Origin: Allobosea vaviloviae
GTDB lineage: Bacteria > Pseudomonadota > Alphaproteobacteria > Rhizobiales > Beijerinckiaceae
Reading direction: 5' to 3'
Assembly (NCBI RefSeq): GCF_001298265.1
Contig: NZ_LGSZ01000057.1
Coordinates: 1 to 55,239, forward strand
DNA length: 55,239 nucleotides
Position numbers and translations under genes: made by a program. Under the pieces are notes generated by a model, which had not been told where the DNA came from, did not search any database, and saw nothing but the letters and a program-made list of their open reading frames with translations. This document shows positions 27,840 to 36,380 of this stretch, piece after piece (the stretch's first letter is position 1; each line of letters opens with the position of its first letter).

Positions 27840-28367
27840 GTGCGACATTCAAACACCGTTCTCGCCGCTGCTCTCCTGCTCCTTGGCGCCGTAGTGCCGG
27901 CCTCGGCCGGCCCCGACATGGGCGACGAGGCGACCCGGCAAGCCAACCGTCTCTTCCTGACCACTCGCGCCGCCTGCGGCGCCGACCATGTGCTGGCCAT
28001 CGACGTGACGCTTGGGCAACCTTCGGGCTTTGCGCCGGTGCTTGGCGAGACGGTCGCGCCGCGGACGGGACATACCCTGTACCTCGCGATGAGCGGCGTG
28101 ACCTCGACGCCTCCTAAGGCGATCGGTGTCGGCACGCAATGGCAAGGCCGGATCAGCTTCATGGCCGAGAGCGCGCGGATCATATCCATCGGCAGCGACG
28201 GCAGGCGCGGTGCTTGGACGCCGATGTCGGGTGGAGAAATCTATGCGGTCGATCTCGCCTACCGGCAGGGCTGGACGGCACGGGTCAGCGAGCTGGCGTT
28301 CCTGACCAATCTCGGCCGCTTCGCCAAAGCGCGCCGGCCGACCTGCTCGGAAATTCCGGCGGGTTAG
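27840..28367 (+). CDS. Exported hypothetical protein
   Basis: A 175-residue protein starting with GTG at 27840 (GGGAG upstream). It has a signal peptide (VLAAALLLLGAVVPASA). The mature part is beta-rich with two Cys (RAACGADH near the start and RPTCSEIP at the end) that may be disulfide-bonded. It converges with the caspase-like gene (31-base gap). No family recognised. Confidence 0.6.
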   Translation: MRHSNTVLAAALLLLGAVVPASAGPDMGDEATRQANRLFLTTRAACGADHVLAIDVTLGQPSGFAPVLGETVAPRTGHTLYLAMSGVTSTPPKAIGVGTQWQGRISFMAESARIISIGSDGRRGAWTPMSGGEIYAVDLAYRQGWTARVSELAFLTNLGRFAKARRPTCSEIPAG

Positions 28368-28398
28368 CGCGGAGGCTGCAGCCCGCCGGGGCCAAGGA

Positions 28399-31242
28399 TC
28401 ACGGTCGCAGCGGGGCGGCGCTGGCCGCATCCAGCGGCAACTGCGCTTTCACCGCCGCAAGCAGGTCCTCCGGCAGATAGAAATCCACGCGTTCGCCTCC
28501 GACGAATGCCGCCCTGCGATCCCTGATATCGAGCGACCGGACGAGGGACACGCGCTGCCGTTCGAGCGCAGCTTTCGCCGCCTGGTCCGCAAGGCATGCG
28601 TCGATCGCGGGCGGGCGTCCGGCAAGATCGGCAATCGCCGCCGCCAGGGCCTGCTGGCGCAGGGCTGAACCGGCGGCGGCGATCCAGGCCTCACGCCGTT
28701 CCACAAGGCGCATGAACATCGCCAGACGTGCCTCGGGGGCGGCGCAGACCGCGACCAGCGCCGCCTCCGCATCGGCTGAGTCGATATCATCCCAGACGGG
28801 CAGGATGGCGATGCGGAGTTGCCCACGCGCCACGAGGTCGTCGAAGGGGGCCAATTCGGCGGTCAATGAGCAGAATGGGCAGGACGGAGAGAGGGCGAGC
28901 GACAACGTCACGGGCGCCTCCGGACGTCCCCTGGCGATGCCCATGGCGGGCTCCACGGCAAGCGCCAGCGCCCGCTCGACTCCGATGCGGCGGCTCTCTT
29001 CACGCGCGGCTGCGGCGATATTGGGATAGGGCAGCCGCGCCTCGATCTGCTTGACCAGCATCTCGGCCCGGGCCGGATCGCGCTGGTCCATCGGACCATA
29101 GCGCAAGAGCGCCGCAAGCGACATCATTGCACGTGGATCGGCGGCGACCTCCGGCCGCTCCAGCAACCGGCGCGCGTCCACCGGCCGGGCGGCCAGGCGC
29201 ACATACCCATCCGGCTCGGCGAAACCGCGAGCCCAGACCGCTCCCAGCCGAATGATAGCGTCGGCATCGCCCAGAGCGCTGCCGCGTTCTAGCCAATGGA
29301 TCGCCCGGTCAAGATCGGGCTCGCGGCGAGTACTGCCTAACAAATAGAGATCGACCAGTTCCATGATCGCCGGGATGTAACGGCCCTCGGCCGCCCGAGT
29401 AACGAGTGCGATTGTTTCATCATCATCGGTCTCGCCGGCCGTCCTGCGCAACTGCGCACGCCAGTACAGCCCTCGCGGGTCGTCCTTCGCCATGACGACT
29501 GCATAGAGACGATCGCGCTCGGTCTTGGCCAGGGCATAGGCGGGATCGTGCCGCGTCCGGTCGAGGACATCGGCCGCTGCCGGCGCGTAACCTGCAAAGG
29601 CCGCGCGGCGCAGCCAGAAGCGTTCGCGTTCGGGCGACGCCAGATCGATCCAGGTCGCGTCGCGACCGCTGAAGATGCGAGCGGCGAGATCGGCCGTCTG
29701 GCCGCTCTGATCGTTGTCGTCCAGGCGGCGCAAGGCCGCCTCGATAGCGTCGGCGGCGGCGGCGGCGCTCAGTTCGAGACCGACGGCCCGCTGGTCGTTG
29801 TCGAGCACCGCGATCAGAAGTGTCGCCAGCAACACGCCCTGCTCGCGGGCCGCCTCGACATCGCGTCGAAGCGTCACGATGCTTCTATCGGCGATGAGCC
29901 GGTGCCCGCCCACGATATAGGGCGCGATGCCGCCGCGCGGCAGGTCGGTACGTACGACGCGCGCGGCCAGAGCCTGGGCCTCCGAAGCTCTGGCTGTTCT
30001 TTGCGGACCGCTCAGACCCCGCGCCTTGATCGCGATCCGCAGCGCCGTGAGGTAGAGCGCCTTGGGATCGCCTTGCGCGAGACCGGCCGCGACCTGCTTC
30101 GCGGGCGCCTGGGCGGCGACCTTCCCGACCAGGCTGTTGTCGTCGAGGGTCAGGCACCAGTCGCGCCGCGTCAGGCCATAGCGGTCGGCGGGCCCGTCCC
30201 AGGACGGCTCGCAGGCAAAATCATAGCCGGCGCGGTCGAGCAGGCCGGCGCGCAACAGCCATGTCGTCCTCGTCTCCGGATAGGCTCCGAACCAGAAGGT
30301 CGCGGCCGTTGCTGCGACCATCGCCACTGCAGCCCCCATTGTCCGCAGCAGGATCTGGCGGCGTCCGAGGCGATAGGGTGGCCGTTTGCTCCAGTCCCGT
30401 AGCCGCGCTTCGTCCTGCGCGGTCAGGACGAGTGGCGGCAGCACGCCCTCGCGATAGACGGCGACCGTCTGCTCGCCATTGGTCGCCAGGCTGACCTTGG
30501 CCGCGACGTCGTCGATGGCGTCCTGAATCCTACGGCCGGGCATCAGGAGGCTGGGCAATTCATCGGCGAGGGCCTGCGCGAAGGGGCTGTTCTCCTGGGC
30601 TCCGTCGCTCGACATGGCTTGCGCCGCCGTCGAGTAGACCAGTTGGGCCGGGCGCGGCAGCCGCGCACGCGCCAGACCTTCGGTGGGGCTACCCGTCTCG
30701 TCGTCTTGGCCCTGCAGCGCATTGCGGCAGGCGTCGAGCAGGATGACGGTTGCCTTGCGCGCGCGGCGAGCCAGTTCTGCGACCACGGCATCGAGCGCCA
30801 GCGCCCTGGCGGCGAGGTAGCGCGGAGACGGCAACTGTGCGTCGACCGGTATCAGGAAGTTGACGCCGTCCTGCTGGACGCCATGGCCGGCGAAATACAG
30901 GACGGCGACGGACTCCGGACCGACTGTGTCGAGCGCTTCGCCGAAGGCGAGCACCGCATCCTGCATCTGCGCCAGGCCGGCATTCTCGATACGCGTGACG
31001 GTGAAGCCGAGCCCCTCCAGCGCCCAGGCGATCAGACGTACGTCTCGCACGGGGTTGTCGATGGCGTCCTGCCATTTGTAGCGGGAGTTGCCGATCAGCA
31101 GCGCAAGGCGGGACTCGGTCGCGGCGCCCGGCGGCTCCGGTGCCGACGGCGCGCTGCCGGGTCGATGCTCGACCCGAGCCTCGTCGCTCTGCAGCCAGAA
31201 CCGGCGATAGCGCGTCACTGAGCGGACCTTTCCTGCGCCCAC
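28399..31242 (-). CDS. Caspase-like peptidase fused to TM segment, Sel1-like repeats and DsbA-like domain
   Basis: A 947-residue protein. Residues about 44-260 are a caspase (peptidase C14) domain: RLALLIGNSRYKW, the catalytic His120 in VLYFAGHGVQ and Cys172 in ILLDACRNAL are both present. A single membrane span follows near residue 300 (MGAAVAMVAATAATFWFGAY). The middle is helical with Sel1/TPR-like units (RYIPAIMELVDLYL, DRAIHWLERGSALGDADAII). Residues about 770-947 are a DsbA/thioredoxin-like fold with SCPFCS (Cys788, Cys791), but the usual cis-Pro before the last strand is not evident. The N-terminal caspase should face the cytoplasm and the thioredoxin-like end the periplasm. I know no described system with this order. 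Confidence 0.85.
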   Translation of the reverse strand: MGAGKVRSVTRYRRFWLQSDEARVEHRPGSAPSAPEPPGAATESRLALLIGNSRYKWQDAIDNPVRDVRLIAWALEGLGFTVTRIENAGLAQMQDAVLAFGEALDTVGPESVAVLYFAGHGVQQDGVNFLIPVDAQLPSPRYLAARALALDAVVAELARRARKATVILLDACRNALQGQDDETGSPTEGLARARLPRPAQLVYSTAAQAMSSDGAQENSPFAQALADELPSLLMPGRRIQDAIDDVAAKVSLATNGEQTVAVYREGVLPPLVLTAQDEARLRDWSKRPPYRLGRRQILLRTMGAAVAMVAATAATFWFGAYPETRTTWLLRAGLLDRAGYDFACEPSWDGPADRYGLTRRDWCLTLDDNSLVGKVAAQAPAKQVAAGLAQGDPKALYLTALRIAIKARGLSGPQRTARASEAQALAARVVRTDLPRGGIAPYIVGGHRLIADRSIVTLRRDVEAAREQGVLLATLLIAVLDNDQRAVGLELSAAAAADAIEAALRRLDDNDQSGQTADLAARIFSGRDATWIDLASPERERFWLRRAAFAGYAPAAADVLDRTRHDPAYALAKTERDRLYAVVMAKDDPRGLYWRAQLRRTAGETDDDETIALVTRAAEGRYIPAIMELVDLYLLGSTRREPDLDRAIHWLERGSALGDADAIIRLGAVWARGFAEPDGYVRLAARPVDARRLLERPEVAADPRAMMSLAALLRYGPMDQRDPARAEMLVKQIEARLPYPNIAAAAREESRRIGVERALALAVEPAMGIARGRPEAPVTLSLALSPSCPFCSLTAELAPFDDLVARGQLRIAILPVWDDIDSADAEAALVAVCAAPEARLAMFMRLVERREAWIAAAGSALRQQALAAAIADLAGRPPAIDACLADQAAKAALERQRVSLVRSLDIRDRRAAFVGGERVDFYLPEDLLAAVKAQLPLDAASAAPLRP

Positions 31243-31254
31243 AGCCTATAGCAT

Positions 31255-31287
31255 CGGCCCGAAAAGCGGGATGCGCTTTTCGGGCCG
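31255..31287. repeat. REP-like palindrome, perfect 12-bp hairpin
   Basis: GGCCCGAAAAGC (31256-31267) and GCTTTTCGGGCC (31275-31286) form a perfect 12-bp stem with a 7-base loop, extended by a C-G pair. The sequence style (CCCGAAAAGCGG...TTTTCGGG) is that of extragenic palindromes common in Bradyrhizobium/Bosea-type genomes. It lies between the stop of the gene at 31294 and the start of the caspase-like gene. It may terminate the first and isolate the second. Confidence 0.75.
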
Positions 31288-31293
31288 GATATC

Positions 31294-31635
31294 CTAGCGG
31301 AAGCGCCCCATCCGGTCGCCGCGAACCCGGCCATCGCCGCCCTGCATATGTCCGTTCGCCCTTGCCGCCTTCCGGAGGTCCTCCTCGATGATCACTCTGT
31401 CCGCAAGCCTCGGATCGCCCAAATCCATCTCGATGATCAGGTCTCCCAGGCTTCCGATTCGCGACGAGAAGGCGAGGTCGTGGGAGCGATAGGCGATCTG
31501 CTGGTGGGCGACTTCGATGGATCGCCGGAGGAGGGCCCGGAGGGCGAGGCCGGCGACCGTGTCGAGGGCTGGGCCGAGAAGCCGCCGAACCGCGGCGGAC
31601 GGATGAACGACAATGGGGAAGGGATTTCGCTGCAT
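31294..31635 (-). CDS. Hypothetical protein, 113 residues
   Basis: The ATG at 31635 has an excellent ribosome binding site (AAGGAGG about 6 bases upstream). The protein (MQRNPFPIVVHPSAAVRRLL, then DTVAGLALRALLRRSIEVAH) is basic, with one amphipathic helix and no signal peptide. It ends in a Gly/Arg-rich tail (QGGDGRVRGDRMGRFR). It precedes the caspase-like gene on the same strand, separated by the palindrome at 31255. No family recognised. Confidence 0.6.
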   Translation of the reverse strand: MQRNPFPIVVHPSAAVRRLLGPALDTVAGLALRALLRRSIEVAHQQIAYRSHDLAFSSRIGSLGDLIIEMDLGDPRLADRVIIEEDLRKAARANGHMQGGDGRVRGDRMGRFR

Positions 31636-31877
31636 AGTGGCCTCCTTGCCAAACCGCGACCGAAAGCACGCCGGAATGGCGTGTCGGTGCGGGGGTGGAG
31701 GGGCGGGCAATCAGCGCATGTGGCTGGTGTAGAAATCAGCGACGGCGAAGTCAAACGCCAGAGCGCCGTTTTCGCAAGCGCGGACAAGGTCGGGCAACAG
31801 GACTCAAGGCGCCGCGATCGGACGGATCAGCCGTCGTGGGAAGGCCATGGATCCAGCGATCCGCGCCCCGCACGCGC

Positions 31878-32336
31878 TTACTCGCCGCGCTCCCGACCGG
31901 AAATCGGAGCCGGCATCGAGCCGGCGCCGATCCTCGCCTTGAAATAGAACCGCCATGGCAGATAGGCCAGAAGGCCGGCCAGGCCCAGGAACGGCACGAT
32001 GCTGGCGGCAATGAGCACGAGAAACAGCAGCAGCGAAACACCGAGCGCCATCTTGTTGATCGACCAAGAGAAGGCGAAGGGCAGGCTCTGGCCCAGGTCC
32101 CAGGGATTGGTCGGGGCGGCGCCGGTTGGGAACCAGCTGGGGATCGCCCAAATGCCCTTCACAATCGCCCAGTCGGCCATTGCCGTCGGCTTCACGGTCT
32201 CGACGCAGAGGTAGAAAATGCCGAATGCGGCTGCCAGGGCCAAAGCGAGAACGGCGAGCCAAAGCAGGATGTCGCTTGTCTTGGTCACGCGCGCGCCGGG
32301 GCTGATCGGTTCGAGCGGAACAGGGTGATCGTTCAT
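31878..32336 (-). CDS. Small membrane protein
   Basis: A 152-residue protein with membrane segments DILLWLAVLALALAAAFGIF and MALGVSLLLFLVLIAASIVP followed by a third hydrophobic stretch, joined by a Trp-rich loop (WAIVKGIWAIPSWFPTG). The C-terminus is basic (WRFYFKARIG). It lies upstream of the gene at 31294 on the same strand. No family recognised; possibly a channel-like or anchoring partner of the caspase fusion (speculation from position). Confidence 0.6.
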   Translation of the reverse strand: MNDHPVPLEPISPGARVTKTSDILLWLAVLALALAAAFGIFYLCVETVKPTAMADWAIVKGIWAIPSWFPTGAAPTNPWDLGQSLPFAFSWSINKMALGVSLLLFLVLIAASIVPFLGLAGLLAYLPWRFYFKARIGAGSMPAPISGRERGE

Positions 32337-32689
32337 GGCAGCAAACCTCCATTGTCGACCCGGGTCGATGAGGCCGTCGAATGCCGGGGTGCGAGGCGGC
32401 ATCTTCGACGAACATTCCAGCGCGTAGCAAGCGGCAATTGCAACCGCGCCGACGCTTTCGATCCGCTCTCCATACCGGTCGGCCGGGCCGCCCGCGCTGG
32501 CGCGCTGTTGCGCTCGGTTGCGCCGACTTGCCCCGCGCGGCATCGGAAGGGCGCAGGGACCGCGCAACCGGATAGCCGGGTTCGCAGGCGCGTCCGAAGG
32601 GCGCGGCCCGAAACATCGGGCAACACGCCGCAATGCTACCGGCCTGAGACTTGTGCGACCTCGTCATCCGGTTGTCAGGAGGGTCGGGA

Positions 32690-33223
32690 ATGAGGCCACG
32701 AACGTTACTTGCAGCAGAAGCTGTCACGTTTGCGTTCTCGCTCGCCGCCGCGGACATGTCGCCATCCTTCGCGGTGCCGCGACATCCCTGCGCTTCGGGC
32801 GAGCACGGTCGGCTGGTCGATCCGACATTCGGCGAGACGGCCTCCCGCTTCGGGTTTCGACGCAACCCGGTCACCGGAACAGCCACATGGCACACGGGCA
32901 TCGACTATCTGGTCGAGCCGGGTGCCTTGCTGCACGCTGCCGGATTGGGCCGCATCTCGAAAGTTGGGGGCGACGCTCCCGGCGCCTTGTTCATCGCCGT
33001 GAACTACGGACGCGGGATCGAGATCGTGTACGCGCATCTCGGCCGCATCGACCATGTCGTGGGCCGCTGCGTCCGTCGTGGGGATGTTTTGGGCGAGGCC
33101 GGGCGGCAGCACCCGCTCCGGGGCGGCCAAATCCTTCACATCGAGATCCGCAGGAACGGTGTTCCGGTCGATCCGTCTGGGATCCTCCAGCCGTTCCAGC
33201 CGCACGCCAAACCGCCGACATGA
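32690..33223 (+). CDS. M23/LytM-like endopeptidase, one catalytic His replaced
   Basis: A 177-residue protein; AGGAGGG precedes the ATG at 32690. A signal-like leader is followed by a LytM domain: TATWHTGIDYL supplies the zinc ligands His68 and Asp72, IVYAHLGRI the His116, and QILHIEIRRNG the zinc ligand His150. In active M23 enzymes the last motif is HxH; here the first His is Ile148. So the zinc site is complete but one catalytic His is missing, as in regulatory LytM proteins of the EnvC/NlpD kind. It overlaps the next gene by 4 bp. Confidence 0.8.
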   Translation: MRPRTLLAAEAVTFAFSLAAADMSPSFAVPRHPCASGEHGRLVDPTFGETASRFGFRRNPVTGTATWHTGIDYLVEPGALLHAAGLGRISKVGGDAPGALFIAVNYGRGIEIVYAHLGRIDHVVGRCVRRGDVLGEAGRQHPLRGGQILHIEIRRNGVPVDPSGILQPFQPHAKPPT

Positions 33224-33738
33224 GCCAGAACACCCTCAACGTCTGCGCAAGGCTTTCAGCCTCCAGCGGAACGGCGATTGCGCGATGGTTGCTCGCCCTG
33301 CTCGCCGCCTCGACGGCCGCCGCGGCGATCCTGCGGCTGCAAACCTTCCTCTATGCATTGTGGGAGGCGCACAGGCGTGATGTCGGGACCGCCTATGCGA
33401 TGCTGGTCGACACCTCCAGATGGGCCGAGGCGGCATCGTCGCTGGTTCCGCTGTCGCTAGGCATCCTTGTGCTGTCACTGCCCTTTGCGATCATCGGCTC
33501 AGGTTTTCCAGAGGCGCGCGGCCGGGACCCACGCATCGGCCGCTACGCTGTTCTCGGCGGAATCTGCCCTCTTGTCTGGATCTCGATTGCGGCTGCGATC
33601 CTGCAATCGTCTGAGCCGGAGATCTTTCCAGGCATCGCAGCCTGGAAGATCGCAGCGAGACCCGAGCTCGGATTCTTCGTGATTGCGGGCGTATCTGGTG
33701 GGTACTATTTCGGGCGGCTTCGTAGAGCGTTCCGGTAG
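33220..33738 (+). CDS. Four-TM membrane protein coupled to the M23-like gene
   Basis: A 172-residue protein starting at the ATG within ATGA (33220-33223), so translation is coupled to the M23-like gene. Four hydrophobic segments are visible (RWLLALLAASTAAAAILRL, LVPLSLGILVLSLPFAIIG, AVLGGICPLVWISIAAAIL and GFFVIAGVSGGYYFG). It may anchor or control the M23-like protein. It converges with the repeat-protein gene (15-base gap). No family recognised. Confidence 0.65.
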   Translation: MSQNTLNVCARLSASSGTAIARWLLALLAASTAAAAILRLQTFLYALWEAHRRDVGTAYAMLVDTSRWAEAASSLVPLSLGILVLSLPFAIIGSGFPEARGRDPRIGRYAVLGGICPLVWISIAAAILQSSEPEIFPGIAAWKIAARPELGFFVIAGVSGGYYFGRLRRAFR

Positions 33739-33753
33739 TCTATCGGGTGAGGC

Positions 33754-35319
33754 CTATCCGCCCAGGCGATAACGGACGAATGGCGCAATTCCATCGACGC
33801 CAACCCGCGCCGTGACCACCCACGACCGGTCTGGAGCGATCGATACGAGGAGGCAGCCGGCACCGCCCGAAACCGTGCCGCCGATGGCGATCGCCACCCC
33901 GTTGGCTCCGGCCTGGACATGCTCGCTGTTCAGTCCGATCGCGACACCCTCTTCCCCGGCCAAGGCAACGTCGCCACCCCGCGAAATCGCGGCGCCCGCG
34001 AGGCCCGCGGTGACGCGCTTGAACTTGCCCCTTCCGATCGCGACGCCCCAGTCCCCGGCATGCGCCTCGCCATATCGCTTGCCGTCGCTGACGGCGACGC
34101 CGTTGTCGCTCGCTTTCGCGATGCCGGCGTTGAAGGCCAGGGCAAGGCCTCCACGTCCTGCATTCGCCGCGCCGCCGCTCGATATGGCGACACCGTCAGC
34201 GTCGGCACAGGCGTTTTGTCCGGCCGGTGCAATCGCCCAGCCCGCATGCCCTGCGAGGGCTGCCCCGTCGCCCGGCGCGACAGCGATGCCCCCGTTACCG
34301 GCCGCACGAAACGAACGGGACGCCAGCAAAGCACAGTTGCCGCCAAGAGCCGAAAGCTGGCCGATGGCTGCCTCGCGCGCGCCGTAGAAGAGGATGGTTC
34401 CGGTGGCGAACTTCACGACGCCATGCACCGCGCGCCCCTCGATCATGGGGACATCGACGGGTGCCTGCACACGCACCAGCAGCCAGATCACCGCATGATT
34501 GAGCCTCACGGCGTCAGCGTCGCCTTCTCCCCAGGACAGGCCGAAAATGCCAAGCGGCGAGGTCGGATCGGCGCTCCATTGCGCGGCTTGAAGCGCGACG
34601 CCGCCGCTTTCGAGGATCTCGCTGTCATTGGGCTCGACCACGTCCTCGCTGCACAGCACGAGGATGTCATGGCCTCGGCGGAGGTCACCCAACCAATCGT
34701 CCAGCCGCCAGTGCTCCAGTTCGGATTCGGCGGCGGCCATCGGCGTCGGCAGGCTGTCGCTCCGCTCTTCCAGGGCGCCGTCGCGCCAGCGATAGCGACA
34801 ACCCGGCCGGCGCGCGGTCGGTCCGGAGACATGAAACGCGAAGCCGCCTGGCCGATCCGATGTCGCCCGACGCCGCAGGACGATCACGCTGTCCTCGCCG
34901 GCTTCGAGTTCGGTTTCGCCGTCGATGGCATCCAGCACCACCCCGATGGTGCGAGATTCCATCCGCAGCCGCTGCACCGATCGCAGAGCGACCGCGATGC
35001 CACCGTGTCCGACATCGATATTCCCGGCATGGCTGGTCGCGACGGCAACGCCCCAAGCCCCGGCGCTCGCAGCCGAGCCAACCCCGTGTGCGATAGCGAT
35101 CCCGTTCTCGCCCGCCGTCGCCGTTCCGTTTTGCCCCGCGATCGCCAGCCCGGAGTTGTCGGGGGCAACGGCGGCGCCGTACGGTCCGGCGATCGCGACG
35201 CCATCGCCCAGCGCGGTCGCCTTGCCATGGCGGCCGGCCTTCGCGAAACCGCCATGGCCCGCGGAGGCGACGCCATGATCTCCGGCCTCCGAAATGTCCG
35301 GGTGCGACAGGGTCGTCAT
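33754..35319 (-). CDS. Gly/Ala octapeptide-like repeat protein (beta-roll-like)
   Basis: A 521-residue protein. The start at 35319 overlaps the TGA of the upstream 64-residue gene (ATGA). Residues about 10-105 and 330-490 consist of short repeats of the form G-x-x-G-x-A-x-A (GDHGVASAGHGG, GQNGTATAGENGIAIA, GDGAALAGHAGWAIA). They resemble the heads of YadA-type adhesins and ice-nucleation-like solenoids, which form parallel beta rolls. Between them is a non-repetitive domain (RTIGVVLDAIDGETELEAGE, DILVLCSEDVVEPND). There is no signal peptide, so it is not an ordinary adhesin. Function unknown. Confidence 0.75.
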   Translation of the reverse strand: MTTLSHPDISEAGDHGVASAGHGGFAKAGRHGKATALGDGVAIAGPYGAAVAPDNSGLAIAGQNGTATAGENGIAIAHGVGSAASAGAWGVAVATSHAGNIDVGHGGIAVALRSVQRLRMESRTIGVVLDAIDGETELEAGEDSVIVLRRRATSDRPGGFAFHVSGPTARRPGCRYRWRDGALEERSDSLPTPMAAAESELEHWRLDDWLGDLRRGHDILVLCSEDVVEPNDSEILESGGVALQAAQWSADPTSPLGIFGLSWGEGDADAVRLNHAVIWLLVRVQAPVDVPMIEGRAVHGVVKFATGTILFYGAREAAIGQLSALGGNCALLASRSFRAAGNGGIAVAPGDGAALAGHAGWAIAPAGQNACADADGVAISSGGAANAGRGGLALAFNAGIAKASDNGVAVSDGKRYGEAHAGDWGVAIGRGKFKRVTAGLAGAAISRGGDVALAGEEGVAIGLNSEHVQAGANGVAIAIGGTVSGGAGCLLVSIAPDRSWVVTARVGVDGIAPFVRYRLGG

Positions 35320-35510
35320 GAGACGCCCAGCCGACGCGACAACCCGCCTGGGGCGATCCACTCGTCCTTGCAAGGGAGCTTCGGTTCCAGACGGCCCGGC
35401 TCGGGCTCGGGAGGCAGAACGGGCGGCGGCGGCGCCGCAATAGGCTTGCCGATCGGTGTCGGGATGTCCTTTGGCGGAACGTCTGTCTGCCTATTGGGAT
35501 CGTCGGTCAT
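35316..35510 (-). CDS. Small Pro-rich protein coupled to the repeat protein
   Basis: A 64-residue protein, very rich in Pro (PIAAPPPPVLPPEPEPG), beginning MTDDPNRQTDVPP. It overlaps the repeat-protein start by 4 bp, so the two are co-translated. No signal peptide and no domain. It could be a linker-like partner of the repeat protein. Confidence 0.6.
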   Translation of the reverse strand: MTDDPNRQTDVPPKDIPTPIGKPIAAPPPPVLPPEPEPGRLEPKLPCKDEWIAPGGLSRRLGVS

Positions 35511-35576
35511 GACAATGCTCCCGCATGATGAGTGGCATATCGTCGGGGGTTCAACGGCCGGGTGCCGGTATCCGAC

Positions 35577-36269
35577 TCAGCGTGACGTTCCGGCCTGGAC
35601 GCGCCGGGGCGACGATGTTTCGAGCGCAGCATGCGGGCCTGTCGCGCCGCAAGCTTCCGGCCTCGGCAGCCCGATGGCAGCTGGCTGCGCACCCGTTCCG
35701 CTACCCGATGGAATTTTTAATCCTGATTTCGACAAGGAAGCGAGCAGCGTCGCTTCCGACGCAACCCCGGCGATCATCGCGATCGGACTGATGGTGCCGG
35801 ATTTCACGCTGACCACGGCGGTCGTGGGGTACCCCTCCACTTTCAGAAGGCGGCGGAGTTGCCTCTGGTCCTCGTTGCGCGGCCCCGTGCTCTCGGCAGC
35901 CACATCGGTCAGGATCATGAAATGTGCCTGACCGGCCAGAGTATTGAAGCCATCGCACCGCAGCACATGCGCGAGGAAGATCCTGCACCAGCTGCAAGGC
36001 TCGGACATGAAGACGAAGACGAGCGGCTTGCCGTCGGCGTTCGCCTGCGTGAGAGCGCCGGTTATGTCGTCGAAGCGCCACCCGATGCGCTTCCCAGATA
36101 TCGCCTCTTCGCGTTTCGGCAGAACGAGCACGGCGTTTTCCTGCGCGGTGGATGCTGCCTGCGGGATCAGGAGACCGCTGCCAATGGCAAAGACAAGCAG
36201 CGCAAGCCGGTGAAGGGCGGCGGGCCTCACCAAGTGCTTGCCCCAGTCGAGGTGCTTGCTCCGGTTCAT
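35577..36269 (-). CDS. Exported thioredoxin-like protein with CSWC motif
   Basis: A 230-residue protein; GGAG precedes the ATG at 36269. A signal/anchor (ALLVFAIGSGLLIPQAAS) is followed by a thioredoxin fold: GKPLVFVFMSEPCSWCRIFL with Cys92 and Cys95 and the cis-Pro strand EGYPTTAVVSV. The last 50 residues are low-complexity. It belongs to a leftward run of genes (36938 to 33754) that ends with the repeat protein. A periplasmic disulfide or thiol role is inferred from the motif. Confidence 0.75.
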   Translation of the reverse strand: MNRSKHLDWGKHLVRPAALHRLALLVFAIGSGLLIPQAASTAQENAVLVLPKREEAISGKRIGWRFDDITGALTQANADGKPLVFVFMSEPCSWCRIFLAHVLRCDGFNTLAGQAHFMILTDVAAESTGPRNEDQRQLRRLLKVEGYPTTAVVSVKSGTISPIAMIAGVASEATLLASLSKSGLKIPSGSGTGAQPAAIGLPRPEACGATGPHAALETSSPRRVQAGTSR

Positions 36270-36380
36270 GTCGCTCTCCTTCTCCGAGATCGCTCGGCAA
36301 GCCGTTGCCACGAGTGGGACGATATCACCGCAATTGCGGGCAGGAAGGAATTGCCGGCCGTTGGTTCACCATGCGGCCGG

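Noticed and set aside
33754..35319. Tandem DNA repeat or CRISPR-like array
   Set aside because: The periodicity is in the protein (short G-x-A units) and the DNA units differ; no constant repeat with unique spacers.
33919..35931. 670-residue plus-strand frame opposite the repeat protein
   Set aside because: It shows only the mirror of the Gly/Ala repeats. The minus-strand genes have coupled starts and stops.
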